The translations under genes were made by a program, and so were the position numbers. From Clostridia bacterium (GTDB lineage Bacteria > Bacillota > Clostridia > Christensenellales > Pumilibacteraceae): DNA of 16,611 bases. The stretch lies in contig CAAGAW010000011.1 of the NCBI GenBank assembly GCA_900767465.1, forward strand, positions 1 to 16,611, given 5' to 3'. Positions 6,823 through 14,128 of the stretch are shown one piece after another. Under the pieces are notes generated by a model. It worked only from the letters and a program-made list of their open reading frames with translations, was not told the DNA's origin and did no database searches. Numbering within the stretch: position 1 is the first letter of the stretch; each line of letters begins with the position of its first letter.

Positions 6823-7440
6823 CGCGATTATTATTAGAAACTTATTAAAAATCACTGCCGCTATGGCTCTCTTTTGAAAATGAGACAAAAACGGCGAGCC
6901 GCCGCGGGCAAGTCGGCGATGCCCGTACTTACTTTTTTTACTGTGCACACGCTGTCATTTCGACCGAAGCGGAGAAATCCCCTGCGGGAGAAACGAAAAC
7001 ACCCATACACGAATAACCCGAATACTTACCCGCGCGTGTTCCGCACCGCAATTTTTTCAGGCGAAGAAAAAGAACCAAAAAGTCGCCGGTGCGGGGACAC
7101 CCCGCGGTCAAGTATTAGGTTTTGTGATATAACGAGCGATAGAAAAAGCACGGAATTAAATACTTGCCTGTGGCGGCTCGCCACCTTGCGGCTGTGCCCG
7201 GACCCGCAACGCGTAAATAGGTCAACAATGCCGTTATAGCGGTGTTATCGCGTGACAACAGCGACTATCGGTAAAGTCTCGGTAGGGCTGGGCGCCCTCG
7301 CCCCGCCGCCAACCAATCGTACACCCAAACCGCCCTGTCATTGCGAGCGAAGGCGCAGCCGTAGCGTGGAAATTTCCCGGAAACGAAATGTCGCCCGCGT
7401 ACCCGCGCCAGCCAAATGTCGGCGGCGGCTCACCGCTTTA

Positions 7441-7602
7441 AAGCCTTCCCCCTCGGGGGAAGGTGTCACGAGTGCGAGCGAAGCGAACCGAGTGGCGAAT
7501 GAGGGGAATAGAACCTAATAATAAAATTATCGTCGTTTTCCCCTCATCCGTCTTGCCTTCGCGATGCTTCGGCAATCCACCTTCCCCCGAGGGGGAAGGC
7601 TT
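7441..7602 (+). mobile_element. MITE-like 162-bp palindromic element, copy 1
   Basis: The element has perfect 25-bp terminal inverted repeats (7441-7465 against 7578-7602), each itself a CCTTCCCC/GGGGAAGG hairpin. It has an inner 10-bp inverted pair, ATGAGGGGAA (7499-7508) and TTCCCCTCAT (7538-7547), and no coding capacity. Copy 2 lies at 16257-16417, and the similarity continues outside the inverted repeats to about 7640 (16455 in the other copy), differing at roughly ten positions in 200. No target-site duplication could be defined because the flanks are themselves repeated. Confidence 0.8.
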
Positions 7603-7785
7603 AATAGGTTGCGTACACTCTTGTCATTTAGGGGCATTAGTTGAAAAATCCCATACAATAGAAACGGAACGCTGCATATACGCACCGGTCAAATGCCCGC
7701 GGCGGCTCACCGCCGCGAAATCCCCCGCAATAGGAATAAAAACAAGCGAACACGAACGCCGAGACATTCGCCTGTGCGGTTTCCG

Positions 7786-7826
7786 AGTCTCACACGCAGC
7801 GGCTCCAAGTCTCACACGCAGCGGCT
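7786..7826. repeat. 22-bp tandem duplication
   Basis: The 19-bp string AGTCTCACACGCAGCGGCT occurs at 7786-7804 and again at 7808-7826, a period of 22 bp. It lies within non-coding repeat debris about 65 bp upstream of the promoter of the ECF gene. Confidence 0.8.
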
Positions 7827-7869
7827 TTGCGTCGCCGCATACAAAATCACCCCCTAAAGGCGAAAACGC

Positions 7870-7898
7870 TTGATTTACGGCGGGGAATGTGGTAAAAT
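7870..7898 (+). promoter_or_regulatory. Promoter of the ecfS-coaX-hom operon
   Basis: TTGATT (7870-7875), 17 nt, then TAAAAT (7893-7898): four and five matches to consensus. It lies directly after the repeat block, about 90 nt before the first start codon. The predicted leader begins with an imperfect hairpin, TCGCC-CCG against CGG-GGCGA (7909-7929). The leader is short and no known riboswitch was recognised. Confidence 0.6.
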
Positions 7899-7987
7899 AA
7901 TACGGTAGTCGCCACCGAAGTCGGGGCGAACGCATAAAAAAGGTAAAAGGCAGGGTACGGATCAGACCCGAGCCGAAGGAGCAAAAA

Positions 7988-8710
7988 ATGAAAAACAATA
8001 CGAAAACCGTCGCGCTTTACGCGACGTTAGGTGCGCTCATATTCGTAGCAATGACTATCGATCGGGCGTTGACCCCGTACTTACCGTTGTCGGCGGCATT
8101 TATAACCCTGACGGTTACGTACACGTTTGCGCTTGTCCGGCCGTCGCTTCCGGTGGCAGTCGTATCGGGGCTGATATTCGGAGTATCGTCGTGCGTTACC
8201 GCAATATTTTTCGGAAAAACGTCCGTCATCAACCCGCTTATTTCGGTTTTGCCGCGCGCCGTTCTCGGATTCGTCTTGTTCGGAACGTACGTTTTGCTGC
8301 GTAAACTTCTGAAAAAATCGAAGCCGAAAACGCGCGAAAGCGTATCGATCGGCGTGGCGGCGGCAATTACCACGGCAACCAACACCGTATTATTCCTGTT
8401 CGCTCTGGTACTGTTCGGAGAAGGTAATTCGCTCGACAGCGTGTTCAAAGTGACCATATTAGCCAACGCCGTTCCCGAATTTGCGATTACGGCGATTCTG
8501 GTTCCGATAGTTACTCTCGGCGTACGTCGCGGACTTAAAATTCCGGACGAGTCCGACGTCCGACGCGAAAAGTCGTCCGCAGCGGGCGAATCGGCAACCT
8601 TAGATAAGACCGTATCCGCCGGGACGACGTTCGAGGGATCGGAAAAACCCGACGACGCGAAAAACCCGACCGGATCGGCAAACTTACACGAATCCGAGGA
8701 GACAAAATGA
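7988..8710 (+). CDS. ECF transporter S component, probably for pantothenate
   Basis: The first 183 residues form about six hydrophobic segments (approximately 8-23, 36-50, 53-75, 83-106, 120-143, 157-179). They have the small-residue first helix with an AxxxA-type motif (ATLGA, 12-16) and a NPLISVLPR loop (82-90), the pattern of substrate-binding S components of energy-coupling factor importers. These use a shared EcfA/A'/T module, which is not in this window. The gene overlaps coaX by ATGA, so pantothenate is the likely vitamin (a PanT-like role); this is inference from context. Residues 184-240 are an unusual hydrophilic tail rich in Ser, Glu, Asp and Lys, absent from typical S components. 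AAGGAG lies 7 nt before the ATG. Confidence 0.8.
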   Translation: MKNNTKTVALYATLGALIFVAMTIDRALTPYLPLSAAFITLTVTYTFALVRPSLPVAVVSGLIFGVSSCVTAIFFGKTSVINPLISVLPRAVLGFVLFGTYVLLRKLLKKSKPKTRESVSIGVAAAITTATNTVLFLFALVLFGEGNSLDSVFKVTILANAVPEFAITAILVPIVTLGVRRGLKIPDESDVRREKSSAAGESATLDKTVSAGTTFEGSEKPDDAKNPTGSANLHESEETK

Positions 8711-9489
8711 TACTTACAATAGACATAGGAAACACAAACGTTAAACTCGGCGTATTCTCGGAGGACGGAAAACTTCTCGATTCGACGCGCCTTTCTTCGT
8801 CCACGCACAAGACGAGCGACGAATATTTCCTCGCGATCCGCGATTCGTTCGCTTCGCGCGGGATCGATCTCGGCGAAATAGGCGGAGTAATCATTTCCAG
8901 CGTCAACCCGAATCTTAACTATACGTTCGAGCATCTGATATCCTTCTACTTTAAGGTAAAACCCATGATCGTGGGCAGCGGGATCAAAACCGGACTCAAT
9001 ATCCGCTACGACAACCCCAAAGAAGTGGGCGCCGACCGTATAGTCAATTCGGTAGCGGCTTACTGTACTTACGGCGGACCTTGTATAGTCGTCGACTGCG
9101 GAACGGCTACGACGTTCAACGTGATAAGCGAAAAGGGCGAGTTCCTCGGCGGCGCGATAAGTTTCGGACTTAAAGCGAGCGCGGACGCGCTTTGTGCAAA
9201 AGCAGCCAAACTTCCCAAAATCGAACTCGTAAAGCCGGACAAAGTAATCGGCAGATCGACGATAACGAATATGCAGTCGGGAATAGTCAACGGCTACGTG
9301 GGTATGGTCGAGTACCTTATCCGCAAGATCAAGGCGGAAGCGGGCAACGAGAACATAAAAGTCATTGCAACGGGCGGACTCAGCGAGATCGTCGCGGGCA
9401 GCGGCGAGGAAATCGACGTCGTCGATCGTACGCTCACCCTTCGCGGACTGTACCTTATTTACAAAATGAACAAGGAGAACGACAAATGA
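8707..9489 (+). CDS. coaX: Type III pantothenate kinase
   Basis: CoaX phosphorylates pantothenate to 4'-phosphopantothenate, the first committed step of coenzyme A synthesis. The 260-residue length is standard. ASKHA-fold motifs are in order: DIGNTN (6-11, phosphate 1), GADRIVN (108-114, pantothenate-binding motif), VVDCGTATT (128-136, phosphate 2 with Asp130), IGRST (181-185), ATGGL (221-225) and the C-terminal LTLRGLYLIYKMN. The usual ISPG segment after the phosphate-2 motif reads ISFG (151-154), a Pro-to-Phe change. The gene starts inside the stop of the ECF S gene (ATGA, 8707-8710), preceded by GAGGAG, and ends in the same way on hom, so the three genes are translationally coupled. Confidence 0.96.
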   Translation: MILTIDIGNTNVKLGVFSEDGKLLDSTRLSSSTHKTSDEYFLAIRDSFASRGIDLGEIGGVIISSVNPNLNYTFEHLISFYFKVKPMIVGSGIKTGLNIRYDNPKEVGADRIVNSVAAYCTYGGPCIVVDCGTATTFNVISEKGEFLGGAISFGLKASADALCAKAAKLPKIELVKPDKVIGRSTITNMQSGIVNGYVGMVEYLIRKIKAEAGNENIKVIATGGLSEIVAGSGEEIDVVDRTLTLRGLYLIYKMNKENDK

Positions 9490-10730
9490 AAAAAGTCTAC
9501 GTAGCGATAATAGGTTGCGGAACGGTGGGCGGCGGAACGCTCGACATTCTCACCGAAAACCGCGAAGTCATTATGCGTAAATCGGGCGCGGAATTCGAGG
9601 TTAAAAAGATTCTCGACAAGTACCCCGAAAAACTCGCGGGCAAGGTAAGCGCGGACAAACTCGCTTCTTCGCTCGACGAAATTCTCGCCGATCCCGAAAT
9701 AAGCGTCGTCGTCGAGACGATGGGCGGGGTAGAACCGGCAAAAACCTTTATTTTAAAATGTTTCGCGGCGGGCAAGAACGTCGTCAGCGCGAACAAGGAA
9801 CTCATCGCAAAACACTGGGGCGAACTCGAAGCGGCGGCGAAAGAGAACGGCGTCGGATTTTATTTCGAGGCGTCCTGCGTGGGCGGCGTTCCGGTTATCC
9901 GTACGCTTACCGAAAGTTTGCAGGGTGATAATATCACGTCGATCGCCGGAATCTTCAACGGAACTACCAACTTTATTCTCAGCAAAATGACGGACGAAGG
10001 CTCGGATTACGCGGAAGTGCTTAAAGAGGCTCAGAAACTCGGTTTTGCCGAGGCAAACCCCACCGCCGACGTCGAAGGTTACGACGCCGCGTACAAACTT
10101 TCCGTTCTCTCGTCGCTCGCGTTCGGCGAATACGTGCCGTATACCGCGATCGACCGCAAGGGAATCACCGGCGTGACCTCCGCCGACATCGCCGCCGCCC
10201 GCGCGGGCGGCTACGTTATCAAACTTATCGCAAGCGGCCTAAAGACAGCCGACGGACTCGACGTATCCGTCGCTCCGACTTTCGTACCCGTTTCCGATCC
10301 GCTTTCGGGTATAAGCGGCTCGTTCAACGCGTTCAGACTGCACGGCGATATGGTGGACGACGTAATGCTTACGGGCAGGGGAGCGGGCGCAAGACCTACC
10401 GGCAGCGCGATCGTTTCCGACGTCGTTTATTGCGCTCTGCGTACCGAACCCGAATATCCTCCGTTCGCGATCGGCTCGGCGGACGATAAAATCAGAACCG
10501 TCCGGGCAAAAAAGAAGTACTTTTTCTCCGTGTCGGGCGCGGACGTAACCGCCGTAGAGAAGGCGATCGGAGATCTTAAAACCGAATCGGTCGTTCTCGA
10601 CCTCAATTCGGGCAGAGTGGAAATCTTTACGGCTCCCGTCGGAAAATCCGACCTTATCGCCGCAATCGACGCGGTAAAGAAAGCCGTCGCGGGCGCAAGC
10701 GTCGGAGAAGTTTTCGGGATTCTGGAATAA
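9486..10730 (+). CDS. hom: Homoserine dehydrogenase
   Basis: Hom reduces aspartate semialdehyde to L-homoserine with NAD(P)H, on the path to threonine and methionine. The 414-residue product has the Rossmann loop GCGTVGGG (10-17), SANKELIAKHW (101-111), EASCVGGVPVI (128-138), GIFNGTTNFIL (155-165) and the catalytic stretch ADVEGYDAAYKL (194-205) with Lys204. GRGAGARPTGSAIVSD (298-313) closes the catalytic part. About 75 C-terminal residues (from about 340) look like an ACT-type regulatory domain, so threonine feedback is possible. The longer open frame starting at 9192 runs through coaX and was rejected. The true ATG overlaps the coaX stop (ATGA, 9486-9489) and has AAGGAG upstream. No thrB/thrC or asd neighbours are present. 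Confidence 0.96.
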   Translation: MKKVYVAIIGCGTVGGGTLDILTENREVIMRKSGAEFEVKKILDKYPEKLAGKVSADKLASSLDEILADPEISVVVETMGGVEPAKTFILKCFAAGKNVVSANKELIAKHWGELEAAAKENGVGFYFEASCVGGVPVIRTLTESLQGDNITSIAGIFNGTTNFILSKMTDEGSDYAEVLKEAQKLGFAEANPTADVEGYDAAYKLSVLSSLAFGEYVPYTAIDRKGITGVTSADIAAARAGGYVIKLIASGLKTADGLDVSVAPTFVPVSDPLSGISGSFNAFRLHGDMVDDVMLTGRGAGARPTGSAIVSDVVYCALRTEPEYPPFAIGSADDKIRTVRAKKKYFFSVSGADVTAVEKAIGDLKTESVVLDLNSGRVEIFTAPVGKSDLIAAIDAVKKAVAGASVGEVFGILE

Positions 10731-10789
10731 TTTTACATAAATTTCATTGTTATCACTAATAATATCTTTGCAATTTTCGTCCAAAGTGT

Positions 10790-10818
10790 TTGACAAATGT
10801 CGGGCAAGATTGTATAAT
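10790..10818 (+). promoter_or_regulatory. Consensus extended sigma-A promoter of the surface protein
   Basis: TTGACA (10790-10795), 17 nt, then TATAAT (10813-10818) preceded by TG: both hexamers are perfect and a TG dinucleotide directly abuts the -10. The predicted start near 10825 gives a leader of about 44 nt. It is the strongest-looking promoter in the window and implies high expression. Confidence 0.9.
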
Positions 10819-10868
10819 TGATACGTTAGACTGTATAAGTTTAGTTCACCATAGGAGAATTGAGTTTA

Positions 10869-13800
10869 ATGAAGAGAATTAAGAGCTTACTTGCAGGACT
10901 TTGTACGCTTGCGCTCGTCGTCGCTTTCGGCGTCGGCAGTTTCGGGTACGTTCCCGCCGCTTTCGCCGCCCCTGCCACCGTCGTAACGGAAACCGTTGCG
11001 TTCGGTGCGGACAAGGCTCCCGCCAAAACCGTAAAATACGGCTCGTCGTTCACCGTTCCCGCGGCTGATCGTTTTACCGCGACCGTGACCGATCCGTCGG
11101 GCAAAACGATCACCGATCTCACCGCAAAGATGCTCGGTAACTATATTATTAAATATACTTCCACCGCAAACTCCTCGCTTACCTATACTTTCAAGGTTCT
11201 CAGCGAGATTTCGGACGAAGTCGAACTTCGCGTTGCCGAAGCGGATATTCCGTCCGTAGTCAAAACGGGCAAAGAGGTAACCCTTCCCGCCGCTAAAGTC
11301 GGATTCTACAACGAAGACGGCAAGTGGGTGGATTACGCCGACGCTGCAGTAACCGTAACCGTCGTCACCGAAGAAAACGTTAAGACGATCGGCGCGGATA
11401 ACAAATGCAAATTCGACAAAAAAGGCACCGCTTTCGTTAAATACGTCGCAACCCTCAACGCCGGAACCAAGCGTATCGAAAAGACCTACGAAGTCAAGGT
11501 TCAGGATTCCGTCTCGGACGACTCCGCTCCCACCATCAGCGTAAGCGGCGTTCCTACCACGGCAAGCATCAACACCGCCGTAACTCTTCCGGTCGCCTCG
11601 GCTTCGCACGAGACCGACGAGCGCGTTAAAGTCGTAGTCACCGTAGTCGATCCCTCCGGCGCAGCCGTCAAGGAAGCGGACGTAAACGACGACGGATTCG
11701 CCACCGTGAAAGAAGGTGCGAAGGAAGTCGAGTTCGACAACGACAAGACCATGAAGTTCTATCCCACCTCGGAGGGGACTTACAAAGTTACCTACAAGGC
11801 GGTTGCCGACAACGGCAAGTCTTCGAGAGAGTGGACTTACAACATATCCGTTTCGGATAAAAAGGCTCCCACCGTCGAGATCGACGAAACCGTTATTCCC
11901 GCAAAATGGGGCTACAAGTCCGTTATCAACAAAGCGGACGCGGAAAAGGGAACTTCGGTGACCTTCCCGTTCCCGAGCAAACTCGTCGATAACGCTTCGG
12001 CAAAAGAGAATATCACCGTTCGTTTCGCGCTCAAAGACCCCGCAGGTAACGAGGCGGCGCGCGTAGAAAACGCGAACTCGGACGATAAGAACAAGAACAC
12101 CGTCGCGTCCTACGACGGAGCGACCGATATTGCCTTCACCGAGAGCGGTTTTGCTTTCGACTTCGGCAAGTACGCGGCAAAGAAAGAAGAGGCAAGCACC
12201 TCTTATCAGTACGCAGGCACCTACACCGCGACCTATACGATCCGCGATCAGAAGAATAACAGCGTAACCCGCTCGTTCTCGATCGAGATTGTCGAGAATT
12301 ACGACGACGACGCGGACGTGAACGTTTCGTTCGAGGACGTAGCGGCTCAGACCGTTTACGCAAACGCCGACGAAGCAGTCAAGTTCACCGTTCCCGCCGC
12401 TACCGTAAGCTGCGCTAACGACTCCAAACTTTCCGTCGCCTACACCGTAGACGGCAAGAAAGTCGAATCGGGCAAAGAATACGAAATCAAAAAGGACGCT
12501 GCCGACGGCAAGTTCAAGCTTTACGTCGGAGACGAGACCGTCGACGTTACGACCGGATTCTCCGTCAAAGCCGCTGCCGTTTCGGATACCGGCAACCGGG
12601 CGGAAGATACTATCAACGTCAAGGTCGTTGCGCCCGAAACTTCCAAAATTTACGTTGCGGATTTCGCAAACGTCGGTACGTTCGACGTAACCGAGACGAC
12701 CGTAACCGCAAGCGGATATATCACCGTCGCTCAGAATAACTCCGTCGACTCGTGCGACAACGTAGGTATCGAACTCGGCTTCAGAAACGCCGACGGCAAA
12801 TACCTTCCGGGCGTGAGCGCAGAGGTTTATACGGTAGCAAACAAACTTTACGTTCGTAACATCAAGGCAGAGGGCATCGCCAAGAGCGGTAAATATTACC
12901 TCGAAGCCAAGGCGTTCGACTGCCACGGATTCTCCGAAGTCTGCCTTACCGAGATCGATGTCGTTCTTCCCGGCGAGACCGGCGGCGAGGATTTCGGCGC
13001 GGCGGCTCTCAAAGCAACTTCCGCCGAGGTCAACGCTTCGGTAAAACTCAACAAAGAAGGCATGAAAGTCAACATTGCCAAGTACGTTGACAAGGCAACC
13101 GACGGCGAGTACGAAGCCAGAACCGTTTTTGAAGTAAGCGGCGGCAGATTCTCGGTTATCGGCGACGACTTTACCGCACTCGCCACCGGCAACTACGAAG
13201 TTACCGCAAAGCCCGTACTTCTCAATAAGACCGCTCCCCAGAACGACTACGTAGTCACCAACCCGGACAACGCGGCGGCTCTTAACGATCTTCTCGCCAG
13301 CAAGAAGGATAATACCGTTCTCGCGGTAACCGATTCGTCCGTCGTCAAGTTCGACCTTGCAACCGAACTCGTCCCCTATGCGGATATAAACGCAACCGTC
13401 GCTCTTCCCAAGGGAATCGCTTATACCGACAACGCCAACGCCGAAGTCACCGTTAAGGTCACCGACCCGAACGGCAGCGACGTAACCGTTACCTCGGATT
13501 CGTTCAAGATATCCAAGCACGGCAGCTACACCGTAACTTACACCGCGAAGATCGAGGGCAAAGAGGACAAAACCTTCACCTACACCGTAAAGGCGGGCGA
13601 CCTTATCGCTCCCGAATTTACCGTGGCGGACGGCAAAGACTACACCGCAAAGACGGGCGCGACCTTCAAGTTTGCCAAGATCACCTGCACCGAGGATGCA
13701 GACGGCAAGACCTACACCTACACCAAGACGCTTACCCGCGACGGCAAGACCGTTGCTTCGGTAACCGGCAGAGACACCGAAACCTCGTCCGACGCGATCA

Positions 13801-14018
13801 AACTTTCCGAAAGCGGCAAGTACACCGTCACCTACACCGTCACCGACGAGAACGGAAACAAGGCTTCTACCGTTTACAGCGTAACCGTCACCGGCGAGAG
13901 CAAAGACGGCGGTATCTCGCTCGCGGCTCTTTCCGCAATTCTCATCGTAGTAGGCGTTCTCCTTATCGCGGGTGTTATCGTGTATCTGTTCAGATTCCGC
14001 ACCGTCAAGAAAGGCTGA
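10869..14018 (+). CDS. Large secreted, membrane-anchored Ig-like repeat protein
   Basis: This 1049-residue protein starts with a Sec signal peptide (basic MKRIK, hydrophobic core, likely cleavage after AAFAA near residue 33) and ends with one membrane helix (about 1016-1041) and a short basic tail RFRTVKKG. No LPXTG motif precedes the helix, so it is probably membrane-anchored rather than sortase-linked. Between them lie about seven to nine beta-sandwich repeats. They are recognisable by recurring G-x-Y-x-V-x-Y-T strands (GNYIIKYTST, GTYKVTYKAV, GTYTATYTIR, GSYTVTYTAK, GKYTVTYTVTDENGN), like bacterial Ig-like/DUF5011 domains. It is very rich in Thr, Val, Lys and Asp with few cysteines. ATG at 10869 was preferred over an in-frame TTG at 10860, which is only 2 nt from AGGAG. 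Ligand unknown; a major cell-surface or adhesive role is inferred. Confidence 0.85.
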   Translation: MKRIKSLLAGLCTLALVVAFGVGSFGYVPAAFAAPATVVTETVAFGADKAPAKTVKYGSSFTVPAADRFTATVTDPSGKTITDLTAKMLGNYIIKYTSTANSSLTYTFKVLSEISDEVELRVAEADIPSVVKTGKEVTLPAAKVGFYNEDGKWVDYADAAVTVTVVTEENVKTIGADNKCKFDKKGTAFVKYVATLNAGTKRIEKTYEVKVQDSVSDDSAPTISVSGVPTTASINTAVTLPVASASHETDERVKVVVTVVDPSGAAVKEADVNDDGFATVKEGAKEVEFDNDKTMKFYPTSEGTYKVTYKAVADNGKSSREWTYNISVSDKKAPTVEIDETVIPAKWGYKSVINKADAEKGTSVTFPFPSKLVDNASAKENITVRFALKDPAGNEAARVENANSDDKNKNTVASYDGATDIAFTESGFAFDFGKYAAKKEEASTSYQYAGTYTATYTIRDQKNNSVTRSFSIEIVENYDDDADVNVSFEDVAAQTVYANADEAVKFTVPAATVSCANDSKLSVAYTVDGKKVESGKEYEIKKDAADGKFKLYVGDETVDVTTGFSVKAAAVSDTGNRAEDTINVKVVAPETSKIYVADFANVGTFDVTETTVTASGYITVAQNNSVDSCDNVGIELGFRNADGKYLPGVSAEVYTVANKLYVRNIKAEGIAKSGKYYLEAKAFDCHGFSEVCLTEIDVVLPGETGGEDFGAAALKATSAEVNASVKLNKEGMKVNIAKYVDKATDGEYEARTVFEVSGGRFSVIGDDFTALATGNYEVTAKPVLLNKTAPQNDYVVTNPDNAAALNDLLASKKDNTVLAVTDSSVVKFDLATELVPYADINATVALPKGIAYTDNANAEVTVKVTDPNGSDVTVTSDSFKISKHGSYTVTYTAKIEGKEDKTFTYTVKAGDLIAPEFTVADGKDYTAKTGATFKFAKITCTEDADGKTYTYTKTLTRDGKTVASVTGRDTETSSDAIKLSESGKYTVTYTVTDENGNKASTVYSVTVTGESKDGGISLAALSAILIVVGVLLIAGVIVYLFRFRTVKKG

Positions 14019-14038
14019 TAAAAAATCGGAATAATAAG

Positions 14039-14068
14039 TAAGCGGTTCTTTCCCGGAGCCGCTTATTT
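14039..14068 (+). terminator. Intrinsic terminator after the surface protein gene
   Basis: TAAGCGGTTC (14039-14048) pairs with GAGCCGCTTA (14056-14065), including one G-T pair, around a 7-nt loop, and is followed by TTTC. The T-run is short, so some readthrough into the RnlA-like gene is possible. It begins 21 nt after the stop codon. Confidence 0.65.
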
Positions 14069-14128
14069 CATATCGCGGACGGTAAAATAGCCGCCTGCGC
14101 CGAGTCGGATCAAAACAAGCGAGGTAAA

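Larger units (their letters stand above)
6842..7869. other. About 1 kb gene-free, repeat-packed region
   Basis: No reading frame here looks like a gene; the open frames translate repeat modules. Read left to right it holds: a GCGGCG/CGCCGT hairpin on minus (6891-6905); a GTCATTT...GAGAAATCCCC repeat (6954-6988); a GCGGGG/CCCCGC hairpin on minus (7091-7105); an 8-bp inverted pair CAAGTATT/AATACTTG (about 7112-7167); a GTGGCG/CGCCAC hairpin (7170-7184); a GTCATTGCGAGCG module (7337-7380); a GCGGCG hairpin (7422-7436); the MITE-like element (7441-7602); another hairpin module (7699-7713) fused to AAATCCCCCGC; and a 22-bp tandem duplication (7786-7826). Confidence 0.75.

Noticed and set aside
6842..7869. 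CRISPR array
   Set aside because: The repeats are irregular in spacing, orientation and sequence, and no cas genes are present.
7252..7873. Open frames across the repeat block (two overlapping plus-strand frames)
   Set aside because: They translate repeat modules and palindromes, lack Shine-Dalgarno sequences and have no domain-like composition.
7905..7987. Possible riboswitch ahead of the ECF S gene
   Set aside because: The leader is only about 80 nt, with one short hairpin (7909-7929). It does not resemble any vitamin riboswitch I know.
9192..9485. N-terminal extension of hom into coaX
   Set aside because: The extension is out of frame with coaX, low in complexity and unlike Hom. The ATG at 9486 has a good Shine-Dalgarno and gives the Rossmann motif at the usual distance.
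10860..10868. TTG start for the surface protein
   Set aside because: It is only 2 nt from the AGGAG; the ATG at 10869 has a usable spacing and begins a normal signal peptide.
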